Positions 1-5,185 of a stretch of DNA of 5,185 nucleotides are shown here, in pieces. How positions within the stretch are numbered: position 1 is the stretch's first letter; each line of letters starts with the position of its first letter. A model generated the notes under the pieces. That model made no database searches and was not told the DNA's origin. It saw only the letters and a program-made list of their open reading frames with translations. The stretch is from Pseudomonadota bacterium (lineage in GTDB: Bacteria > Pseudomonadota > Gammaproteobacteria > JAKAQQ01), in NCBI GenBank assembly GCA_021819635.1, contig JAKAQQ010000073.1, forward strand, positions 1 to 5,185. The letters run 5' to 3'. The translations under genes were made by a program, and so were the position numbers.

Positions 1-282
1 TGCGGCCACGCCTCCCGTCGTCTTGGTCGCCCCGATCCTCCCGAAGTGGTTTGGGACGAGATCGCCGCGCTCCTTGCCGCCACCCTGGCGGTCCCGTTTC
101 GACCCCTTCCCTTGGTGGTGCTCTTCTTTGCCTTCCGGTTTTTCGATATCCTCAAGCCGTGGCCCGTCCGCTTCCTCGACCGCAGGTTGGGGGGGGGGGT
201 CGGGATCATGGCCGACGATCTCGCGTCCGCCGCCCTGGCGGTCGTGGTGACCGTCTTCCTTCTTCGGCTCTTCCACAGCTGA
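1..282 (+). CDS. pgpA: Phosphatidylglycerophosphatase A, C-terminal part (5' end outside window)
   Basis: PgpA is an inner-membrane enzyme that dephosphorylates phosphatidylglycerophosphate to phosphatidylglycerol. The frame is open from base 1 and ends at TGA 280-282, giving 93 residues, roughly the last half to two-thirds of a typical 160-170 residue PgpA. Visible family signatures are DPPEVVWDE (about 34-60), the FRFFDILKPWP block (133-165), and the DRR..GG.GIMADD block (178-219) with its paired aspartates, which family knowledge links to metal-dependent catalysis. Hydrophobic stretches around 61-135 and 220-275 fit membrane segments. The glycines of the third block are encoded by a run of eleven G, yet the spacing from DRR to GIM matches the family, so the frame is intact as sequenced. 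The stop lies four bases before the kinase start, which implies co-transcription and probably translational coupling. In many proteobacteria thiL lies upstream of pgpA; that region is outside the window. Identity is secure from several motifs. Confidence 0.93.
   Translation, partial: CGHASRRLGRPDPPEVVWDEIAALLAATLAVPFRPLPLVVLFFAFRFFDILKPWPVRFLDRRLGGGVGIMADDLASAALAVVVTVFLLRLFHS
189..199 (+). repeat. Homopolymeric G11 tract inside pgpA
   Basis: Eleven consecutive G lie in the codons for the Gly-Gly-Gly of the conserved DRR..GG.GIM block, using GGG three times in a row. Runs of this length are prone to slipped-strand mispairing. A change of one or two bases would frameshift PgpA just before its MADD motif and could disturb coupling to the kinase gene. 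It is also a common place for sequencing error. Confidence 0.9.
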
Positions 283-286
283 CGAG

Positions 287-1714
287 ATGTCCTTGAGCAA
301 CCCCCCTTCGTCTCCCTCGCCTCCGACCCCGGTCCCCTCCCGCGTGGGCAAGTACGTTCTTGGACGCGAGCTCGGGGCGGGCAGCACGGGGCGCGTGTTT
401 GTGAGTCATGATCCTTACCTCGATCGTGAGGTCGCGGTCAAGCTCTATCTTCTGGGCGCCGACATGCCCGCGCGCAAACGTGAGGCCCGGCGGCGCCTCT
501 TCTTCAACGAGGCCCAGCTCGCCGGCAAGCTCGATCACCCGCAGATCGCCCACATTCTCGATGCGGGGGAAGAAGGCGAGATCTGCTACATCGTCATGGA
601 GTATTTCCCGGGGGCGGAGGCGTTGCGCCGCTGGACCTTGCCCGACCGGCTCCTTCCGGCATCCACCGTCATCGAGATTGTCTTCAAGGTCGCCCGGGCT
701 CTCGACTACGCCCACCGTCAGGGCGTCATCCATCGCGACGTCAAACCGAGCAACGTCTTGCGCACCCCCGACGGAGACGTGCACTTGATCGATTTTGGAA
801 TCGCGCTTCTGGTCGATGTCCGGGACCCGGCGGCGCAAGCCGGCGCGAAGACAGGACTGGTGGGTTCCCCGAGTTACATGGCGCCGGAGCACCTCAAGGG
901 CGGTCCCCCCAACCCGGTCACGGATCTCTACTCTCTGGGGGTCATGTTTTACGAACTCCTCGTTGGTCGCCGGCCTTTCGAAGCGGAGGGTATGAGCGAG
1001 CTGATCCACAAGATCGTCTACGCCTCTCCGGCTCCCCTCGGGAAGTTTCGGCCCGAACTGCCCATCGTGCTGGACGACATCGTGGCACGCGCGCTGGCCA
1101 AGCAGCCCGAACGGCGCTACCAGAACGGCCACGAGTTTGCCGCCACACTGGTGCGCGCGGCCCGTGATCTCGAGGTGGTCGGCAGCGAGATGCGCGAGCG
1201 TGAGCGCTTCAATCTTCTCCGCCGCCTGCCGTTCTTCAACGAGTTCCATTACCCCGAGATTTACGAGATCCTCAAGGCGGGCGAATGGACGAGTTACGAG
1301 ACCGGAGCGCGGCTTGTCAGCGAGGGGCAGGTCGACGAGAGCTTCTTTCTTCTCGTGAGCGGGTCGGTCAGTGTCGAGCGCGGCGGGCGGCGCCTCGGTA
1401 CACTGCGCAGCGGCGACTGTTTCGGCGAGATTGGCTACGTGGCGCCCGCCAAGCGCACGGTCAGCATCGTGGCGCGCGAACCGGTCGAGATCCTGCGGGT
1501 GAACGCGACCCTGATGGAGCAGGCATCCGTGGAAACCCAGCTCCGCTTCACCAAGGTCTTTCTGCGTAACCTCATTGCTCGACTGGCGCGCACACGCCCC
1601 GACGACGGGCGGGGCGGCACAGGGGGGGAGACGACGCGGACAGGGAGTCTCGGTCAGCTCCCGTTCGATACGGGATCGGCCACGACCGGAGGCGGGACGG
1701 GGGGCGCGTCGTAG
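287..1714 (+). CDS. Hanks-type Ser/Thr protein kinase with C-terminal cyclic-nucleotide-binding domain
   Basis: A 475-residue predicted cytoplasmic protein kinase with no membrane segment. Residues 1-20 are a Pro/Ser-rich leader. The kinase domain (about 22-292) has the glycine loop GAGSTG (30-35), the ATP-site lysine K52 in AVKLY, a helix-C glutamate near E75, the catalytic loop HRDVKPSN (149-156; D151, K153, N156), DFG (169-171), APE (199-201), D213 in DLYSLG, and a late arginine R277. All key catalytic residues are present and it is an RD kinase. The activation loop carries T189, S194 and S196. A cyclic-nucleotide-binding domain follows (about 308-432), with a phosphate-binding cassette FGEIG...KRTVS (379-393) in which E381 and R390 are the expected ribose and phosphate contacts. 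T391 fits cAMP or cGMP. Residues 437-475 are a Gly/Thr-rich tail. Inference: cyclic-nucleotide binding controls kinase activity or targeting. The ATG at 287 follows the pgpA stop by four bases with only a weak GACGAG in front, so coupling is likely. The tail overlaps folE2 on the other strand. Substrates are unknown. Confidence 0.93.
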   Translation: MSLSNPPSSPSPPTPVPSRVGKYVLGRELGAGSTGRVFVSHDPYLDREVAVKLYLLGADMPARKREARRRLFFNEAQLAGKLDHPQIAHILDAGEEGEICYIVMEYFPGAEALRRWTLPDRLLPASTVIEIVFKVARALDYAHRQGVIHRDVKPSNVLRTPDGDVHLIDFGIALLVDVRDPAAQAGAKTGLVGSPSYMAPEHLKGGPPNPVTDLYSLGVMFYELLVGRRPFEAEGMSELIHKIVYASPAPLGKFRPELPIVLDDIVARALAKQPERRYQNGHEFAATLVRAARDLEVVGSEMRERERFNLLRRLPFFNEFHYPEIYEILKAGEWTSYETGARLVSEGQVDESFFLLVSGSVSVERGGRRLGTLRSGDCFGEIGYVAPAKRTVSIVAREPVEILRVNATLMEQASVETQLRFTKVFLRNLIARLARTRPDDGRGGTGGETTRTGSLGQLPFDTGSATTGGGTGGAS

Positions 1715-2571
1715 CGGGCGAAGGCCACGTGGGCGTGGATGGACTCAAGATTCTCGACATCCACGGTCTCGAGCCCGAGACCGGGGAGATCGGTGAGGGT
1801 CAAGGCCAGATCGCGGGCCAGATCCTCGCTGAATTTGGGGCGCGCGTACGCCCGCTCCGTGACGTACTTTTCGTCCGCGCGCTTGAGCACGGCGTAGAGC
1901 TCACACGACCCTTCGGCCTCGATGCGGGCGAGGAGGGCGTCGAGATCGGGGTGGACGCGTGCGGGGTCGAGGGCGAACGACACCCGTGCCCACGCTCTCT
2001 GGTTGTGGGCCCCGTGTTCCGAGATGTCCCGGGAGCACGGGCAAAGCGTGGTGACCGGCACCGCAAGGTCGAGGGCGAAACGCTCGTCTCGCCCCTCGTC
2101 GTGCCGCCCGCGGAGGGTGACGCCGTATTCCATCAAGCCACGAGCCCCGCTGACCGGGGCTGATTTTTCCCGGTGGTACGGAAAGCCGATCGTGAACTCC
2201 GCGTGCGGGGCCGGCTGGGTCTCGCGCAGGCGTGCGAGCAGGAGGTCGGGGCGGAAGGGATCGAATCCCTCACTCCAGGTGTGCGCGCAGGTGACGAGAC
2301 GTGACATGTGGACGCCCTTGCGCCCCGGACGCAGGCCGACGGCCAGCGTGTAGGTGGCGAGCGCCGGGACTTCGCGGGGGCCCAGCAAGATCCGGGTCGG
2401 AAGGCGCAGGCCACGGACGCCCGCGGCGGCAAGGGGGACGGGACGATCGTCGCGGCGCGACTGGACGTCTTCGGGTTCGGTGGCACGGTGCAAACGGCCG
2501 GGGTCGGCCGGCGACCGGGGTTCGGGCGGGGGGGGCATGCGTCTCGGGTCACGCGGACCGGGCCTTCCCAT
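1654..2571 (-). CDS. folE2: GTP cyclohydrolase I type IB (FolE2)
   Basis: FolE2 converts GTP to 7,8-dihydroneopterin triphosphate, the first step of folate (and often queuosine) synthesis, in the cytoplasm. It is unrelated in sequence to zinc-dependent FolE and works with various divalent metals. From the 2571 start the product has 305 residues. Homology begins near residue 34 ([14 protein letters not shown]). Signatures are KGVHMSRLV (85-93), LCPCSRDIS (176-184), GAHNQR (187-192), KYVTERAY (235-242) and ESIHAH (276-281). C177 and H189 correspond to the active-site Cys and His of characterised enzymes; E224 or E239 and H279 are likely metal-site partners. The Pro/Arg-rich first 33 residues are not family sequence. 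ATG 2538 is a credible alternative start (294 residues), and TTG 2493 a weaker one; none has a good Shine-Dalgarno. The gene is divergent from nuoA and convergent with the kinase gene, overlapping it by 61 bases with a tail that is beyond the conserved domain. I see no Zur-type operator upstream, so low-zinc induction is not supported here. Confidence 0.94.
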   Translation of the reverse strand: MGRPGPRDPRRMPPPPEPRSPADPGRLHRATEPEDVQSRRDDRPVPLAAAGVRGLRLPTRILLGPREVPALATYTLAVGLRPGRKGVHMSRLVTCAHTWSEGFDPFRPDLLLARLRETQPAPHAEFTIGFPYHREKSAPVSGARGLMEYGVTLRGRHDEGRDERFALDLAVPVTTLCPCSRDISEHGAHNQRAWARVSFALDPARVHPDLDALLARIEAEGSCELYAVLKRADEKYVTERAYARPKFSEDLARDLALTLTDLPGLGLETVDVENLESIHAHVAFARYDAPPVPPPVVADPVSNGS

Positions 2572-2575
2572 TGTA
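2570..2575 (-). promoter_or_regulatory. Possible -10 box for folE2
   Basis: The minus strand reads TACAAT, and its last two bases are the A and T of the upstream folE2 ATG at 2571. If this is a real -10 element, transcription would begin near 2563, inside that ATG's reading frame, and translation would have to start at ATG 2538. No good -35 hexamer lies 16-18 bases further upstream. The match is short and may be chance. Confidence 0.3.
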
Positions 2576-2589
2576 CCCGCCGGGGCGCC

Positions 2590-2616
2590 GCCTGCGTGGG
2601 CCGTGGTCGGCCTGCG
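2590..2616 (+). repeat. Paired GCCTGCG direct repeats, possible operator
   Basis: GCCTGCG occurs at 2590-2596 and 2610-2616, start to start 20 bases, about two helical turns. Between and partly within the repeats is an inverted repeat GGCCG-TGGT-CGGCC (2599-2612). The block sits just upstream of the candidate nuo -10 box in the only intergenic gap of the window. Such repeats can bind a dimeric regulator, but short GC-rich repeats also arise by chance at this base composition. Confidence 0.25.
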
Positions 2617-2617
2617 C

Positions 2618-2623
2618 TACAAT
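2618..2623 (+). promoter_or_regulatory. Candidate -10 box for the nuo operon
   Basis: TACAAT stands out as AT-rich in GC-rich surroundings and lies 29 bases before the nuoA start codon, predicting a transcript start near 2630 and a leader of about 23 bases. The expected -35 position (about 2594-2601) is GC-rich and unlike TTGACA, so an activator would probably be needed if this is a sigma-70 promoter. The divergent gap is the natural place for the operon promoter. Confidence 0.4.
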
Positions 2624-2652
2624 ACGCCGTCTTTCCGTCGCTTCTCACGACC

Positions 2653-3009
2653 GTGCTCCACGACTACTTCGGTGTGCTCGTTTTCTTGGTGGTTGGCGCC
2701 GTCGTGGGCGGGACGCTTCTTGTCCTCGGTTTCCTTCTGGCGCCCCGCCATGCCGACCCGGTGAAAGGGGCGGCCTACGAGTGCGGGTTCGAGGCCTTTG
2801 AGGACGCGCACGTTCCTTTTGACGTGCGCTATTACCTCGTCGCCATCCTCTTCATCATCTTTGATCTCGAGATTGCTTTTTTCTTTCCCTGGGCGGTCGC
2901 GTTGCGTGAACTGGGGCCCAGCGCTTACGCCGCCATGGCGGTCTTTTTTGCCGTGCTCGTGGTGGGGTTCGCCTACGAGTGGCGGCGCGGAGGCCTTGAA
3001 TGGGAATAG
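2653..3009 (+). CDS. nuoA: NADH-quinone oxidoreductase subunit A (complex I)
   Basis: NuoA (ND3 homologue) is a small membrane subunit of proton-pumping complex I, lying by the junction with the hydrophilic arm and the quinone chamber. From GTG 2653 the product is 118 residues, the usual family length. Three hydrophobic helices lie at about 6-29, 60-80 and 91-108. The TM1-TM2 loop has [20 protein letters not shown] (42-61), with C44 matching the ND3 loop cysteine. The second helix has FDLEIAF (70-76), whose D71 and E73 match conserved membrane acidic residues. The C terminus [11 protein letters not shown] is typical. The frame stays open upstream to 2308, but that part is antisense to folE2 and lacks NuoA sequence; GTG 2653 is the only suitable start just before TM1. 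There is no recognisable Shine-Dalgarno in front of it, unlike nuoB, nuoC and nuoD. Its last 10 bases overlap nuoB. Confidence 0.95.
   Translation: MLHDYFGVLVFLVVGAVVGGTLLVLGFLLAPRHADPVKGAAYECGFEAFEDAHVPFDVRYYLVAILFIIFDLEIAFFFPWAVALRELGPSAYAAMAVFFAVLVVGFAYEWRRGGLEWE
2989..2993 (+). promoter_or_regulatory. Shine-Dalgarno of nuoB
   Basis: GGAGG inside the end of nuoA, six bases before ATG 3000. It fixes the nuoB start at an ATG that overlaps the nuoA stop. Confidence 0.8.
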
Positions 3010-3476
3010 AAGACGCCCGCCCTTACGGGGCCGTCCTCATGCCGGTCGCCAAGCTGATCGATTGGGCACGAACCGGGTCGCTCTGGCCGATGACGTTCGG
3101 ATTGGCCTGCTGCGCCGTCGAGATGATGCACGCGGGGGCTGCCCGCTACGATCTCGACCGTTTCGGCGTGGTCTTCCGGCCCAGCCCCCGCCAGTCGGAC
3201 GTGATGATCGTCGCCGGCACGCTGGTGAACAAAATGGCCCCGGCACTGCGTCGCCTTTACGATCAGATGCCCGAGCCCCGCTGGGTGATTTCGATGGGTT
3301 CGTGCGCGAACGGCGGGGGGTACTACCACTACTCGTACGCGGTGGTCCGCGGCTGCGACCGGATCGTGCCCGTGGACGTTTACGTGCCCGGTTGCCCGCC
3401 CACGGCCGAAGCTCTCCTCTACGGTATCGTGCAACTCCAGAACAAGATCCGCCGCTCGCGGCGGATTGCTCTCTGA
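3000..3476 (+). CDS. nuoB: NADH-quinone oxidoreductase subunit B (cluster N2)
   Basis: NuoB (PSST homologue) holds the terminal iron-sulfur cluster N2, which hands electrons to quinone at the interface with NuoD. The 158-residue product fits the family (about 158-180). N2 ligands are visible: the tandem C37-C38 in [11 protein letters not shown]102 in MGSCANGGG and C132 in [12 protein letters not shown]119 in [13 protein letters not shown] is the extra conserved cysteine. The stretch [20 protein letters not shown] (48-67) resembles beta- and gammaproteobacterial sequences. The N terminus before [13 protein letters not shown] is short. The start overlaps the nuoA stop by ten bases and is served by GGAGG, so translation is coupled. 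The stop TGA shares bases with the nuoC Shine-Dalgarno. Nothing suggests a defect. Confidence 0.97.
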   Translation: MGIEDARPYGAVLMPVAKLIDWARTGSLWPMTFGLACCAVEMMHAGAARYDLDRFGVVFRPSPRQSDVMIVAGTLVNKMAPALRRLYDQMPEPRWVISMGSCANGGGYYHYSYAVVRGCDRIVPVDVYVPGCPPTAEALLYGIVQLQNKIRRSRRIAL

Positions 3477-3480
3477 GGTG
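3475..3480 (+). promoter_or_regulatory. Shine-Dalgarno of nuoC
   Basis: GAGGTG begins within the nuoB TGA stop and lies five bases before GTG 3486. It supports the GTG start and coupling of nuoC to nuoB. Confidence 0.7.
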
Positions 3481-3485
3481 CCGTT

Positions 3486-4187
3486 GTGAACGCGGCCGCG
3501 CCCGACACGCTTGCCTCTCTTCTCCACGAACGTTTCCCGGGCGACCACGGACCCGAGGTTGCGCGCGGCGAGGTCACGATCGAGGTGTCGGAATCCCGTT
3601 GGCTTGAGGTCGCACGGGCGCTGCGGGACGAAGAGATCTTCCGCTTTGAGCAACTTGTTGATTTGAGCGCGGTGGACTATCTCGGGTACGGGGAAGCTCA
3701 ATGGACCACGCACGAGGCGACGAGCGAAGGGTTCAGCCGCGCGGTGCTTCTGGCCCCTCCCGATCCCGAACTTCAGGAAGGGGCGCGTCCGCGCTTCAGG
3801 GTTGTGGCGCATCTTCTCTCGGTGCGGCACAACCGTCGGCTCCGTGTCAAGATCGTTCCCGCGGTACGGGAAGGCCTTCTCGTGCTGCCCTCGGTCGTCG
3901 CACTTTGGCCCTCGGCCGATTGGTACGAGCGCGAGGTGTTCGATCTTTTTGGTATCGTTTTTGATGGCCACCCGGATCTCCGCCGACTTCTCACCGATTA
4001 CGGGTTTGTCGGCCACCCTTTCCGCAAGGACTTCCCGTTGAGCGGACACGTCGAGGTGCGCTACGACCCCGACCAAAGGCGCGTGGTGCAGGAGCCGGTC
4101 TCGATTGAGCCTCGTGTTCTCGTGCCTCGTGTCGTTCGGCCGATCCCCACCCGGGAGCCTCCCGGGGAGGGCGCCCCCGGTGCCTGA
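3486..4187 (+). CDS. nuoC: NADH-quinone oxidoreductase subunit C (30 kDa)
   Basis: NuoC is a peripheral subunit of the complex I connecting module that packs against NuoB and NuoD and carries no cofactor. The product is 233 residues from GTG 3486. The family signature is complete: the [20 protein letters not shown] stretch (146-165), then [20 protein letters not shown] (166-185) and GHVEVRYD (187-194). The N-terminal half ([20 protein letters not shown], 38-57; [11 protein letters not shown], 59-69) is the usual alpha/beta domain. The tail [16 protein letters not shown] (204-219) is of the beta/gamma type, followed by a Pro/Gly-rich end. The gene is separate from nuoD, not fused as in E. coli nuoCD, and overlaps it by eight bases. 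Its 3' end contains a hairpin that touches the nuoD Shine-Dalgarno. Confidence 0.96.
   Translation: MNAAAPDTLASLLHERFPGDHGPEVARGEVTIEVSESRWLEVARALRDEEIFRFEQLVDLSAVDYLGYGEAQWTTHEATSEGFSRAVLLAPPDPELQEGARPRFRVVAHLLSVRHNRRLRVKIVPAVREGLLVLPSVVALWPSADWYEREVFDLFGIVFDGHPDLRRLLTDYGFVGHPFRKDFPLSGHVEVRYDPDQRRVVQEPVSIEPRVLVPRVVRPIPTREPPGEGAPGA
4150..4166 (+). other. Hairpin overlapping the nuoD ribosome-binding site
   Basis: CCCGGGA (4150-4156) pairs perfectly with TCCCGGG (4160-4166) around a three-base GCC loop. The 3' arm includes the first three bases of the nuoD Shine-Dalgarno (4164-4170). The stem lies within nuoC codons, so ribosomes finishing nuoC would melt it. It has no T tract and is not a terminator. 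Its regulatory role is inferred. Confidence 0.45.
4164..4170 (+). promoter_or_regulatory. Shine-Dalgarno of nuoD
   Basis: GGGGAGG lies nine bases before GTG 4180 inside the nuoC tail. It favours GTG 4180 over the in-frame ATG at 4204, and the resulting N terminus [16 protein letters not shown] matches the usual NuoD start. Confidence 0.7.
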
Positions 4188-5185
4188 GCTCCAAAACTTC
4201 ACCATGAACTTCGGGCCGCAGCATCCGGCGGCCCACGGCGTCCTGCGTCTTGTCGTGGAGGTGGACGGCGAGGTGATCCGCAAGGCCGACCCGCACATCG
4301 GTCTCCTCCACCGCGGCACGGAAAAGCTGGCGGAATCGAAGCCCTTCAATCAGAGCATCGGGTACATGGACCGGCTCGATTATGTGTCGATGATGTGCAA
4401 CGAGCATGCCTACGTGCTCGCGATCGAGAGGCTTCTCGGCATCACCCCGCCGCCGCGCGCCCGGTACGTCCGTGTCCTCTTTGATGAACTCACGCGCATC
4501 ACCAACCATCTGCTCTGGCTCGGGAGCCACGCCCTCGACATCGGCGCGATGAGCGTTTTTCTTTACTGTTTCCGTGAACGCGAAGACATCATGGACATGT
4601 ACGAGGCGGTGTCGGGCACGCGCATGCACGCGACCTATTACCGACCGGGCGGTGTGCACCGCGATCTCCCGGACACGATGCCGCGTTACGAGCCCGGCCG
4701 CTTCCGCTCGCGGCGCGACCTCAAGCGTCTCAACGCCGCCCGCGAAGGCTCACTCCTCGACTTCATCGCCGCGTTCGCCGACCGGTTTCCGGGCTGCGTG
4801 GACGAGTACGAAAACCTGCTGACGGAAAACCGGATCTGGAAGCAACGGACGGTGGGCATCGGCGTGGTCGATGCCGAAACCGCGCTTGCCTACGGGTTTA
4901 CGGGCCCCATGCTGCGTGGCTCGGGGGTGGCGTGGGACCTGCGCAAGACGCAGCCCTACGAGGTCTACGACGGCCTGGATTTTGAGATCCCGATCGGCCG
5001 CCACGGCGACTGTTACGACCGCTACCTGGTTCGCATCGCCGAGATGCGCCAGTCGAATCGCCTCGTGCGCCAATGCGTGGACTGGCTGCGCGCGCATCCG
5101 GGTCCCGTGCGCCTTGACGACGACAAAATCGTCCCGCCTCCACGGGCGGTGATGAAGCGCGACATGGAAGCCCTCATTCACCACT
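4180..5185 (+). CDS. nuoD: NADH-quinone oxidoreductase subunit D (49 kDa), 3' end outside window
   Basis: NuoD forms the quinone-reduction chamber of complex I together with NuoB and is related to the [NiFe]-hydrogenase large subunit. The frame is open from GTG 4180 to the window end, giving 335 codons of an expected 410-420. Motifs in order: [15 protein letters not shown] (10-24), [17 protein letters not shown] (36-52), [14 protein letters not shown] (62-75), [12 protein letters not shown] (105-116), [12 protein letters not shown] (149-160), [16 protein letters not shown] (242-257) and [10 protein letters not shown] (269-278). H19 and Y68 correspond by spacing (49 residues) to the quinone-headgroup His and Tyr known from Thermus Nqo4 (His38, Tyr87). 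The hydrogenase-type nickel cysteines are absent, as in all NuoD. The GTG start overlaps the end of nuoC by eight bases. The window end cuts the gene; there is no internal stop. The next genes are expected to be nuoE and nuoF. Confidence 0.97.
   Translation, partial: MPELQNFTMNFGPQHPAAHGVLRLVVEVDGEVIRKADPHIGLLHRGTEKLAESKPFNQSIGYMDRLDYVSMMCNEHAYVLAIERLLGITPPPRARYVRVLFDELTRITNHLLWLGSHALDIGAMSVFLYCFREREDIMDMYEAVSGTRMHATYYRPGGVHRDLPDTMPRYEPGRFRSRRDLKRLNAAREGSLLDFIAAFADRFPGCVDEYENLLTENRIWKQRTVGIGVVDAETALAYGFTGPMLRGSGVAWDLRKTQPYEVYDGLDFEIPIGRHGDCYDRYLVRIAEMRQSNRLVRQCVDWLRAHPGPVRLDDDKIVPPPRAVMKRDMEALIHH

Noticed and set aside
206..1249. Long minus-strand open frame (347 codons) opposite the kinase gene
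   Set aside because: Its product resembles no family I know, is rich in Arg, His and Asp, and mirrors the codon bias of a high-GC gene. The opposite strand encodes a clear kinase.
1596..1615. GCCCCG...CGGGGC hairpin as a terminator for folE2
   Set aside because: It is a six-pair stem with an eight-base loop about 39 bases past the folE2 stop, but no T tract follows in that direction and it lies in kinase codons.
2502..2516. GGTCG-GCCGG-CGACC inverted repeat in the start of folE2
   Set aside because: A five-pair stem in GC-rich coding sequence is expected by chance and has no other supporting signal.
2308..2652. N-terminal extension of nuoA by 115 residues
   Set aside because: This stretch is antisense to folE2 and crosses the intergenic gap. 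NuoA homology begins right after GTG 2653, giving the normal length of 118.
2539..2652. Zur-type operator for folE2
   Set aside because: FolE2 is zinc-regulated in some bacteria, but I see no AT-rich palindrome of that type in the upstream region.
2973..4349. Long minus-strand open frame (458 codons) opposite nuoB, nuoC and the start of nuoD
   Set aside because: It is antisense to three well-supported complex I genes and shows no domain. Long antisense frames are expected at this GC content.
1..5185. Mobile element, CRISPR array, tRNA or rRNA
   Set aside because: No terminal inverted repeats, transposase motifs, spaced repeats or tRNA-like cloverleaf were seen, and nearly every base is assigned to a recognised gene.

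Overview
This is a high-GC bacterial chromosome segment, probably from a beta- or gammaproteobacterium. NuoB has the [20 protein letters not shown] stretch and NuoC has the SIEPR...VPRVVR tail that I associate with those classes. NuoC and NuoD are separate genes, which argues against enterobacteria and pseudomonads, where they are fused. The genus cannot be read from this sequence. Coding density is very high: the only real intergenic gap is about 81 bases (2572-2652), and no stretch over 300 bases lacks a gene.

Layout. At 1-282 (+) is the 3' end of pgpA, a phosphatidylglycerophosphatase A gene that contains an unusual run of eleven G. Four bases later, at 287-1714 (+), comes a soluble Hanks-type Ser/Thr protein kinase fused to a C-terminal cyclic-nucleotide-binding domain and a Gly/Thr-rich tail. 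Convergent to it, and overlapping its last 61 bases, is folE2 at 1654-2571 (-), a type IB GTP cyclohydrolase I. A short divergent control region at 2572-2652 holds TACAAT boxes on both strands. It leads into the complex I operon on the + strand: nuoA (2653-3009), nuoB (3000-3476), nuoC (3486-4187) and the first four-fifths of nuoD (4180 to the window end). These genes overlap or nearly abut, with strong Shine-Dalgarno sequences before nuoB, nuoC and nuoD.

How the genes work together. NuoA is a membrane subunit near the quinone chamber. NuoB (cluster N2), NuoC and NuoD form the connecting module that passes electrons to quinone. PgpA makes phosphatidylglycerol in the membrane, and FolE2 starts pterin/folate synthesis. 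Most of the window is therefore housekeeping. The least ordinary gene is the kinase with its own cyclic-nucleotide sensor, apparently co-translated with pgpA. I see no mobile element, CRISPR array, tRNA or rRNA, and no wholly new system.
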